Assembly: GCA_015068665.1 (NCBI GenBank)
Contig: SVKB01000001.1
Coordinates: 164,812 to 228,811, forward strand
DNA from: Oscillospiraceae bacterium
GTDB taxonomy: Bacteria > Bacillota > Clostridia > UMGS1840 > HGM11507
Length of the DNA: 64,000 nt
Direction: 5' to 3'
This document shows positions 57,503 through 64,000 of this stretch, piece by piece; within the stretch, counting starts at the first letter, position 1, and each line of letters starts with the position of its first letter. Made by a program: the position numbers and the translations under genes. Under the pieces are notes generated by a model, which was not told the DNA's origin, ran no database searches, and was given only the letters and a program-made list of their open reading frames with translations.

Positions 57503-58568
57503 AATGATAAAAAAAGCAGCCTTGGAGGCAGGTGCTGATAAATGTGGGATTGCCCCTATGTCGAGATTTGACGGTGCCCCAAAGGAAATGAATCCTAAGT
57601 ATTTATTTCCCAATGCAAAAAGTTGTATCGGGTTTGTATTCAGAATACCAAGAGGAGTACAAAGAGGAATAGAAGAGGGCACACAGTTTTATCAGTATCC
57701 CTCAATGGCTTATGGTGGTATAAATGAAATATTTGCACCTGCAGTTTTGCATCATGTGGGAAGAGTAATAGAAGATGAGGGATATGAAGCCTTTGTATAC
57801 AGAAATACAGGGGCAAGAGGAGTTGTATCCGATATGGACGGAAGTCCCGGAAACACATTATCTCCCGAAGAACAAATTGAGATAAGTAAACACGCAAAAG
57901 GTAAAACCGCTCATCACAGAAGCGTGCAGTTTACAAGAGAAGTAAGTGAAGGAAAGGTTCCTCCTGATTTGCAGTTTCAGTTCCGTATTGCTGCCGTTGC
58001 CTGCGGACTTGGAGAAATAGGCTGGAGTAAAATGCTTCTTACTCCTGAATTCGGACCGCTTCAGAGAGTTGCATTTATTTTTACCGATGCAGAACTTACT
58101 TATGACGATATGTATTCAGGCGAACCTCTTTGCAGAAAATGCGGAGCATGCGTGAGAGAATGCCCGGGCGGTTGTATTCCGCCAATAAACTCCGGAAAGA
58201 AAAAAACAATTGATCTGGACGGCAAAATTATAGAATGGGCGGATATAGATATGTGGCGTTGCTATGCATTCTATACCCATGGCGGAAGATATTATAACCC
58301 ATTTGTACCTAAGGAAATTTTTGATAAAAATGAAGATGGAATGTTAGACCTTTTAGAAGGAGTAACTGACGAAGCAAATGAAAAAGAGATTATGAAGGTT
58401 TACAATGCTTTGGAAAAATATTTTCCAAGCTGGGTAGGCTATAATATGGCTAAGTGCGGAGGCTGTATAAGAGGCTGTGTATCGGTTTTAGAGAAAAAAG
58501 GCGGATGTATGGAAGGAAGATTTAAAAGGCCGCTTAGAACAGGTAAAGCCTGGAGGATGGACAGATGA
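57489..58568 (+). CDS. QueG-like 4Fe-4S protein, copy 1, 359 aa
   Basis: The N-terminal half resembles the epoxyqueuosine reductase/reductive dehalogenase core ('AALEAGADKCGIAPMSRF', 'IGFVFRIPRGVQRGIEEGT'). It ends with a ferredoxin-type cluster, Cys215-x2-Cys218-x2-Cys221-x3-Cys225 in 'LCRKCGACVRECPGG', and a second Cys group in 'AKCGGCIRGCVSVLEKKGGC'. It starts inside the end of the U32-like gene. Two paralogues follow. True QueG acts alone in tRNA modification, so three tandem copies in a glycan locus suggest another substrate. Cobalamin binding is likely by family but not visible directly. Confidence 0.8.
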   Translation: MLTSEMIKKAALEAGADKCGIAPMSRFDGAPKEMNPKYLFPNAKSCIGFVFRIPRGVQRGIEEGTQFYQYPSMAYGGINEIFAPAVLHHVGRVIEDEGYEAFVYRNTGARGVVSDMDGSPGNTLSPEEQIEISKHAKGKTAHHRSVQFTREVSEGKVPPDLQFQFRIAAVACGLGEIGWSKMLLTPEFGPLQRVAFIFTDAELTYDDMYSGEPLCRKCGACVRECPGGCIPPINSGKKKTIDLDGKIIEWADIDMWRCYAFYTHGGRYYNPFVPKEIFDKNEDGMLDLLEGVTDEANEKEIMKVYNALEKYFPSWVGYNMAKCGGCIRGCVSVLEKKGGCMEGRFKRPLRTGKAWRMDR

Positions 58569-58609
58569 GTTTAATATTAAAATAACGGGCAGTAAACGGA
58601 GGATATGAA

Positions 58610-59512
58610 ATGCTTAGTGCAAAAATAATAAAAGAAAAAGCAAAAGAGCTTGGTGCAGTGCTTTGCGGTATAGGAGATATAAAGTATTATATCGGAGATG
58701 AAAAAGAACGAAATCCATTAAGTATACTTCCAAATGCTAAATGCATAATAGGTTGTGCATTACCTGTTCCGAAAGGCTTATACAAGCTTATGGAGGATGA
58801 AAAGCAGTATTACAATTATGTTAACTTAGGTGTTAAATACCTTGATGAAACCTTTGCAGAGATATTCTTATTAAAGCTTGGAAATATGATTGAAGATGAG
58901 GGGTACGATGCCTGCCTTCAACGAAATGTACCCGGTATGAGAATAAAAGGGGATGAAACTACCAATCCCGAGGTAAAAGGAATTTATGAACTTAAATATG
59001 CTTCCCCTGTTTCCGAAGGCAAGCCTGCCCCTGAAGTAATAATTGATACAAATAAGGCGGCAAAAATATGCGGACTTGGAACAGTCGGGCTTCACGGCAA
59101 GGTTATAACTAAAGAATACGGAACTTTCTTAAGATTTGTGTACATAATAACTGATGCACCTTTAGAATGTGACGAACCAATGAAAGAAGAACTTTGTGAC
59201 GGTTGCTTGGAGTGTATTAAGGCTTGTCCGGGCAATGCAATAGATAATACCGGACTTGATACATGGCAATGCTCAGTTTATTACAGGGGCGCTCATAAAT
59301 CAAATCCTTTTATGAAGGATGACTTTATAAAAGATAATCCTGAAAAGGAAAAAATAATAAACGGCGAAAAAAGATTCAGTAAAGAGGACGCCCAAAATAT
59401 TTATCCTTATCTTCGATTCTTACCCGAAACTCATTTTGGATATGTACCTTGTCTTTGCGGCAAGAAATGTGAATTGGTTTGTGAAAAACACTTGAAGGGA
59501 GAAAAACTATGA
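58610..59512 (+). CDS. QueG-like 4Fe-4S protein, copy 2, 300 aa
   Basis: The shortest of the three paralogues. It shares the opening 'KAKELGAVLCGIGDI', 'IIGCALPVPKGLYKLMEDEKQYYNY' and 'ICGLGTVGLHGKVIT', with a ferredoxin-type cluster at Cys196-x2-Cys199-x2-Cys202-x3-Cys206 ('LCDGCLECIKACPGNAI'). A terminal 'CLCGKKCELVCEKHL' supplies the second Cys group. GGAGG precedes the start. The stop overlaps the next start by ATGA, so copies 2 and 3 are translationally coupled, which suggests a complex. Confidence 0.8.
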   Translation: MLSAKIIKEKAKELGAVLCGIGDIKYYIGDEKERNPLSILPNAKCIIGCALPVPKGLYKLMEDEKQYYNYVNLGVKYLDETFAEIFLLKLGNMIEDEGYDACLQRNVPGMRIKGDETTNPEVKGIYELKYASPVSEGKPAPEVIIDTNKAAKICGLGTVGLHGKVITKEYGTFLRFVYIITDAPLECDEPMKEELCDGCLECIKACPGNAIDNTGLDTWQCSVYYRGAHKSNPFMKDDFIKDNPEKEKIINGEKRFSKEDAQNIYPYLRFLPETHFGYVPCLCGKKCELVCEKHLKGEKL

Positions 59513-60486
59513 AAGAACTGATTATTGAGTGTGCAAAAAAATATGATGCGGATGTAGTTACCTTTACAAGTGCTGATGAAATACCAAAGGATAATAAAGT
59601 ATTTGAAATATTTCCGGGGACTAAAACAGTTATTGGTTTGGGATTTCGTGTTCTTCGCGGGATTTTCAGAGGAGTAGAGGAGGGGACAACATACTATCAG
59701 TATACAACTATGGGTGTTGAAAATCTGGAAGAAACAGTTATGCCATACGCAATGCTGAGAATTTCTCAGATTATAGAAGCCGGGGGATTTCTTGCAATTC
59801 CCCAGAGAAGAAATCAGCTTATTATGAGTGAGGAAGCAAAAACAAACCCCGAGGTTGATTATACGGATATTTTCCGTGGAGTTACAGCTGAAAACCAGCT
59901 TGATTTTCCAAAAATGGCAGTTCTTTGCGGAATAGGCGAAGAAGGTGTTGGAGGAAGAATTTTAAATAAGGAATACGGACCATTTATAAGATACTGCTTT
60001 ATTTTAACTGATGCTGAAATTGAGCCTACAAAAAAAGAAACGTATAATTTATGTGATAATTGTATGGAATGTGTTAAAGGCTGTCCCGGTAATGCTATAG
60101 ACAAAGACGGTAATGTAGACAGTTGGCGTTGTGCCGTTTACTATAACGGAGCAAATGGAAGTAAAAATCCCTTTATGCCGCCCGATGCATATATAGATTT
60201 TCCTGACCGTCTTGATATTATATGGGGTACAGCTGAGATCGATATAGAAAAAGCAAAAGAAATAATGGATAACACATATTTTTATCCACCTGCAAAGCAT
60301 TTTTACAGAACGTCAATTTGCGGAAGAGCCTGCGACAGAGCTTGTTATATTCATTTGGAAGAAAAAGGGATACTTACGAAAAAATTTAAAAAGAAATTCA
60401 GAGAATCAGAGGACTGGCAACTGGATACAAAACAATTTGAAACCTTAAAAAGAGAAAAAGAATGGGAATTTACCAAACAGGAGTGA
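59509..60486 (+). CDS. QueG-like 4Fe-4S protein, copy 3, 325 aa
   Basis: Similar to copies 1 and 2: 'VIGLGFRVLRGIFRGVEEGTTYYQY' and 'AVLCGIGEEGVGGRIL', and cluster Cys182-x2-Cys185-x2-Cys188-x3-Cys192 ('LCDNCMECVKGCPGNAI'). A second group is in 'TSICGRACDRACYIHLEEKG'. It lies in the same transcript as copies 1 and 2, with the beta-lactamase-family gene five bases on. Copies 2 and 3 share 'CPGNAI' whereas copy 1 has 'CPGGCI', so copy 1 is the more distinct. Confidence 0.8.
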   Translation: MKELIIECAKKYDADVVTFTSADEIPKDNKVFEIFPGTKTVIGLGFRVLRGIFRGVEEGTTYYQYTTMGVENLEETVMPYAMLRISQIIEAGGFLAIPQRRNQLIMSEEAKTNPEVDYTDIFRGVTAENQLDFPKMAVLCGIGEEGVGGRILNKEYGPFIRYCFILTDAEIEPTKKETYNLCDNCMECVKGCPGNAIDKDGNVDSWRCAVYYNGANGSKNPFMPPDAYIDFPDRLDIIWGTAEIDIEKAKEIMDNTYFYPPAKHFYRTSICGRACDRACYIHLEEKGILTKKFKKKFRESEDWQLDTKQFETLKREKEWEFTKQE

Positions 60487-60490
60487 GGAT

Positions 60491-61966
60491 ATGTTTCAAA
60501 AATTAACACCCGAAGCCACAGGTATTTCTTCAGAAGCTATACTTGATTTAATAAAGATGTTTGATCAGTATCGTTTTAATATTCACAGTATTATTATGAC
60601 AAAGGGTGATAAGATTGTTACCGAGTGCTATTATAAACCTTTTTCCAAAGATTTTATTCACAGAATGTATTCGGTTTCCAAAACCTTTGTTGCTGTGGCA
60701 GTGGGACTTGCAATTACCGAGGGAATAATCTCTTATGAGGATGTTATATCAGATTATTTTCCTGAATTTCAGTGCGAAAATGATGAGCTTCAGAGGGAAT
60801 GTACCGTTCTTGACATGCTTAAAATGAGCAGTAATATCGGTGAAGGGATGCAATGGTGGGGAAGATTTGAAAGTCGTGTTGAGGCATATTATACATTAAA
60901 AAGCAAAAAAATTCCGGGAACACTCTATTTTTACGACAGTATCGGTTCCTTCCTTTTAGGATGTATCATTGAAAAAAAGACAGGGAAATGCTTTTTGGAG
61001 TATTTAAAAGAAAAAGTGCTTTCAGATATTGGGTTTTCAAAAGAAAGTTATGTATTAAAAGAACCGGGAGGATATTCGGTAGGAGATTCCGGTGTGATGT
61101 GTACAGCCCGTGACCTTGCCCTTTTTGCAAGATTTATAATGAAAAAGGGAGAATGGAACGGCAAACAATACATAGACAGAGAATTTATGGAAAATATGAT
61201 TGTAAAACAGGCTCATAATGACCTTATGGGATCTTTTGACTTGTATAATTCAAGAGGCTACGGATACTTAACATGGATAACCGGGAAAGACAGTTTTGCA
61301 CTGATAGGTATGGGAGATCAACTGGCAATCTGTGATTTGAAAAAGGATTTTTCACTGGTTATAACTGCTGATAATCAGGCAGAGCGTACAGGAAGGCATA
61401 TTATTTTTCATGAGGTTATGCGTCACTTTATTCCAGAAATAAGTGATGAACCGCTAAGAGAAGATAAAGAAGCTTACGAAAAATTAAGCGAATATCTTAA
61501 CAGCCGTACTCTGACCTGTCAGTACGGAGAAAAGACTTCCCCTTTTGAAAAATCGGTTAACGGTGTTAAATACCAATGTTTTAATAATTCTCTTGATATA
61601 TCAGGATTTAAACTTACTTTATCGGAAAAAGAAGGGGAACTTGAGCTTGAAATAAAGGGAAAAATACTAAAACTTCCATTTGGTATTTTAAAAAATAAAT
61701 CCTGCAGTTTTTCTTTTGGTCAACGTGCAAAAAAAGATATGATGGGAATATATGAAGACGGGGAGTATGACTGTCAGGTATCAGGTGCATGGGTAGAGAA
61801 AAATATTTTTGTAATAAAAGCACAGGTAACAGATACATATTTTGGTTGTCTTAACGTGTATATTTCATTTAAGGATAACCGTGCTACCATAAAATTAGTA
61901 AAAAGCGGACAATATGTTTTTGACGGAATGGAAGGCTATATTAATTCAGTTAAGCAGATGCGTTAG
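60491..61966 (+). CDS. Serine beta-lactamase-family hydrolase (PF00144 type), 491 aa
   Basis: A penicillin-binding-protein-like serine hydrolase: the SxxK motif is Ser61-Val-Ser-Lys64 in 'MYSVSKTFVAVA', the tyrosine motif lies in 'GTLYFYDSIGSFLLG', and the third region is around 'GMGDQLAICD'. The extra ~150 C-terminal residues are beta-rich. There is no signal peptide, so a cytoplasmic esterase acting on sugar esters is more likely than cell-wall work. GAGGAT precedes the start. The last few codons and the stop lie in the terminal repeat of the element at 61951, so its C-terminus was probably replaced by the insertion (inference). Confidence 0.87.
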   Translation: MFQKLTPEATGISSEAILDLIKMFDQYRFNIHSIIMTKGDKIVTECYYKPFSKDFIHRMYSVSKTFVAVAVGLAITEGIISYEDVISDYFPEFQCENDELQRECTVLDMLKMSSNIGEGMQWWGRFESRVEAYYTLKSKKIPGTLYFYDSIGSFLLGCIIEKKTGKCFLEYLKEKVLSDIGFSKESYVLKEPGGYSVGDSGVMCTARDLALFARFIMKKGEWNGKQYIDREFMENMIVKQAHNDLMGSFDLYNSRGYGYLTWITGKDSFALIGMGDQLAICDLKKDFSLVITADNQAERTGRHIIFHEVMRHFIPEISDEPLREDKEAYEKLSEYLNSRTLTCQYGEKTSPFEKSVNGVKYQCFNNSLDISGFKLTLSEKEGELELEIKGKILKLPFGILKNKSCSFSFGQRAKKDMMGIYEDGEYDCQVSGAWVEKNIFVIKAQVTDTYFGCLNVYISFKDNRATIKLVKSGQYVFDGMEGYINSVKQMR

Positions 61967-62225
61967 TATCCGAACTCCGCCAAAAGCTTTAAAATCAGGC
62001 TTTTTCATTGTTGTCAATTTTAATATACCCGCGTATTATTAAAATCTTCCGCCTTGAAAAATCACAGATTTAAAAGCTTATGGTCTAAAAGATTTATTGC
62101 CTGGATTTTTTCGGGCAATGCAAGGCAAAAACGGAGTGAATACCAACGTATTTGCGAGTATTTTAACGAAGCAGTGACGGAAAAATCCGACAAAAAACGG
62201 GTTCGGATACCAACACATCTGCTTA
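61951..62225. mobile_element. Miniature inverted-repeat element (275 bases)
   Basis: The ends are 25-base inverted repeats with two mismatches: TAAGCAGATG...GTATCCGAAC at 61951-61975 and the complement at 62201-62225. TTAA is present at each boundary. There is no transposase inside; the 62054-62239 frame inside has no ribosome site. The left end overlaps the 3' end of the beta-lactamase-family gene, and the right end stops at the ribosome site (AAGGAGG) of the following oxidoreductase. A solo copy of the right end occurs at 55460-55483. Confidence 0.82.
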
Positions 62226-62240
62226 AGGAGGAGTTATAAA

Positions 62241-63512
62241 ATGAAAGAAAAAATGAGAGTTGCAGTGATAGGCTGCGGAAGATTTGCAAAGAACTTTGTG
62301 CCTCTTTTTAAAGCACATCCTGTTGTTGAAAAAGTGTATGTGTGTGATCTTGATAAAAGTCGTGCAGAGGATTATTCCCAAAAATTTGATGTTGATATTA
62401 TAGACAGCTTTGAGGCTGCTCTTAACTCAGATAAAATAAATGCAGTGGCAATTTTTACACAACGTTTTCAGCACGGAAGTATGGTAATTGAGGCTTTAAA
62501 AGCAGGTAAGCATGTATACAGTGCGGTGCCTTGCTCGGTGGATATTGATGAAATTATTGAAATAGAAAAACTGGTGCGTGAAACACGTCTTACATATTCA
62601 ATGGGGGAAACAGGCTTTTACAGAGCGCCTGCAATATTTTTAAGAGAAGAATTCGAAAAGGGAACTTTTGGTAAATTTACTTATGGCGAAGCCCATTATA
62701 ATCACGATTTAAGAAATATGATACAGTCTTTTAAGAGTTCGGGAAACGAAGACTGGAAAAAGTTTGCAGGTATTCCGCCAATGTACTATCCGACTCACTC
62801 AACAGCCATGGTTTTAAGTACTATGCCGGGAGTATATGCTAAAAGGGTAACTGCTTTAGGTTGCAGGGTTGCGCCCATTGATAACGTATATGGAGAAAAG
62901 GGAGAAAATTTTTATAATAATCCTTTTTCAAACACATCTATGCTTCTGGAACTTTCAAATGGCGGTATTGCCAGAATAAGTGAAAACAGATGCGTGGGTT
63001 GGAGAGCGCCTGAAACCTATGTTTCTCAGTTTTACGGTACCGACGGCGGTTATGAATTTTCAGTTGCAAAACATCATCTTGCTTCCTGGAAAAAAGAAGA
63101 CGTTGAAAGAGGAACCGACGACCCTATAAGAGTTGATATGAAGGATGTTACGAAAATGCTTATGCCGGAGAGTATTTATGAAGAAATATGCTCCGATTAT
63201 AACTATGCAATTCAGCATATTGCCGACGGTGCGGGCTTTAAGGAAACTTCTCCCGTTCAGCCGGTTAAAAGACTTCCCAAGGAGTATTATGGTATTCCTA
63301 ACGGGCATAACGGAACACATCATTTTCTTATTGATGATTTTTGCCGTGCCTATGCAACCGGAAAACTTTCTCCTACAAATATCTGGCAGGTAGCCCGTTG
63401 GAATATACCGGGACTTCTTGCTCATCAGTCAGCGCTTCAGGGCGGAGTTCCTATTGATGTTATCGACCTTGGCAATCCTCCTGAAGATTGGGAAGTTCTT
63501 AACTGGAAATAA
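62241..63512 (+). CDS. Gfo/Idh/MocA-family oxidoreductase, 423 aa
   Basis: A canonical NAD(P)-binding start 'VAVIGCGRFAKNFVPLF' (GxGxxA), 'VCDLDKSRAEDYSQKF', 'ALKAGKHVYSAVPC' and the MocA C-terminal domain ('YYPTHSTAMVLSTMPG'). The usual catalytic KP dipeptide is replaced by VPC, as in the hydrolase-like branch of the family (GH109-type neighbours also vary here), so it could be a glycosidase rather than a dehydrogenase. AAGGAGG precedes the start, directly after the miniature element. A putative hexosaminidase follows, which fits amino-sugar processing. Confidence 0.87.
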   Translation: MKEKMRVAVIGCGRFAKNFVPLFKAHPVVEKVYVCDLDKSRAEDYSQKFDVDIIDSFEAALNSDKINAVAIFTQRFQHGSMVIEALKAGKHVYSAVPCSVDIDEIIEIEKLVRETRLTYSMGETGFYRAPAIFLREEFEKGTFGKFTYGEAHYNHDLRNMIQSFKSSGNEDWKKFAGIPPMYYPTHSTAMVLSTMPGVYAKRVTALGCRVAPIDNVYGEKGENFYNNPFSNTSMLLELSNGGIARISENRCVGWRAPETYVSQFYGTDGGYEFSVAKHHLASWKKEDVERGTDDPIRVDMKDVTKMLMPESIYEEICSDYNYAIQHIADGAGFKETSPVQPVKRLPKEYYGIPNGHNGTHHFLIDDFCRAYATGKLSPTNIWQVARWNIPGLLAHQSALQGGVPIDVIDLGNPPEDWEVLNWK

Positions 63513-63553
63513 AAAAAATTTAAAAAAACAGTAGTAATTATTTGTTTTTATGA

Positions 63554-63559
63554 TATAAT
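63554..63559 (+). promoter_or_regulatory. Candidate -10 box for the GH20-like gene
   Basis: TATAAT occurs 26 bases before the ATG at 63585 in an A-rich gap after the oxidoreductase. No clear -35 partner is visible. Confidence 0.4.
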
Positions 63560-63584
63560 TAAGAAAAAAGGAGATGGAAAAAAT

Positions 63585-64000
63585 ATGAATATAGTATCAA
63601 TTGACAATATTGAATTAAAAAAAGGTGCAGAGCTTTTAAAATCCCATTGGGAAATTCCCGATAATTATAAAATATATGCCAAAAAAGGTGAAAAGCTTAC
63701 GGTTGAATTTTCAGGTGAGGAAATCCACATAACCTATCCCTTGCCCGTTTCCCTGTACCGTGCTTTGTCCCTTGCATCTCTTGCAATATCCGAAAATCAG
63801 TTTAAAAAAATTGAAGAAACTCTTTATTTTGATGAATGCGGTGTTATGCTGGACTTATCAAGAAACGGTGTAATGAAGGTTGAATCAATAAAAAGATACG
63901 CGGATTATATGGCGCTTATGGGACTCAATCAGCTGTATTTATATATAGAGGATATATACGAGATAGAAGACCATCCTTATTTCGGTTATTTAAGAGGGAG
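63585..64000 (+). CDS. Start of a GH20-like beta-N-acetylhexosaminidase (cut by window edge)
   Basis: ATG 63585 follows AAAGGAGATGG. The visible 138 residues have the N-terminal domain and the beginning of the barrel typical of Firmicutes GH20-like enzymes: 'GVMLDLSRNGVMKVESIKRY', 'YMALMGLNQLYLYIEDIYE' and 'HPYFGYLRGR'. There is no signal peptide. The frame is open at the end of the window; the catalytic Asp-Glu pair lies beyond it. It would remove terminal N-acetylhexosamine from oligosaccharides produced by the upstream lyases. Confidence 0.8.
   Translation, partial: MNIVSIDNIELKKGAELLKSHWEIPDNYKIYAKKGEKLTVEFSGEEIHITYPLPVSLYRALSLASLAISENQFKKIEETLYFDECGVMLDLSRNGVMKVESIKRYADYMALMGLNQLYLYIEDIYEIEDHPYFGYLRG

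Noticed and set aside
57489-60486. Reading the three iron-sulfur proteins as reductive dehalogenases
   Set aside because: They lack a Tat signal and a membrane anchor gene; the closer match is the QueG-like soluble group.
62054-62239. 61-aa frame within the miniature element
   Set aside because: No ribosome site, most of it is element structure, and its end overlaps the leader of the next gene.

Overview
The window is AT-rich, densely coding DNA from a Gram-positive, low-GC, anaerobic-type bacterium, most likely an uncultured gut Clostridium relative. The reasons are strong AGGAGG-type ribosome binding sites, S-layer homology (SLH) domains, a SpeII-type lipoprotein, many AraC regulators and very large exported glycan-degrading proteins. 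The assignment is inferred from gene style only; there is no rRNA or tRNA in the window to anchor it. A pectin or host-glycan specialist such as a Monoglobus-like organism would fit.

Layout. (1) 1-16.75 kb: the end of an alpha/beta-hydrolase-like gene, an AraC regulator, then a long + strand run. The run holds a nitrilase-family amidohydrolase behind a potentially structured leader, two SLH surface proteins, a beta-helix protein, a GLUG-repeat giant and a 45-aa peptide gene. (2) 16.8-25.3 kb: an orphan sugar-binding lipoprotein, a DUF4838-like protein, a CBM9-like protein and a 1741-aa beta-helix/GLUG chimera. (3) 25.3-27.7 kb: a scarred region with an internally deleted AraC pseudogene, a palindrome and two copies of a striking hairpin-array repeat bracketing a DUF218 gene and an SGNH hydrolase gene. 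(4) 27.7-36.6 kb: a DegT aminotransferase, a GH42-like glycosidase, an AraC regulator, and then an operon of GH38 alpha-mannosidase, D-lyxose/mannose isomerase and fructokinase. (5) 36.7-54.4 kb: a PocR-AraC regulator, an FAD oxidoreductase, an SLH protein, a 2131-aa PL8 lyase, a second small peptide (48 aa), a secreted two-module protein and a heparinase II/III-like lyase. (6) 54.4-64 kb: an MocA-type oxidoreductase, an AraC regulator, a U32-like protein, three tandem QueG-like iron-sulfur proteins, a serine beta-lactamase-family protein, a miniature inverted-repeat element, another oxidoreductase and the start of a GH20-like hexosaminidase.

How it works together. The enzyme set (PL8, heparinase-like, GH20, GH38, GH42) points to breakdown of glycosaminoglycan or N-glycan-like host glycans, with mannose routed through the isomerase and kinase to fructose-6-phosphate. 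The nine giant exported proteins fall into three classes by their apparent surface-attachment module: SLH, a copper-amine-oxidase-N 'stalk' domain followed by F5/8C, or an uncharacterised C-terminal pair (InlB-like repeat plus an Fn3-like end domain). The third class is the one found next to the two related small peptide genes, and this is the most likely undescribed system here. The hairpin-array repeat, with sequence-variable but structure-preserving stems, is the second.
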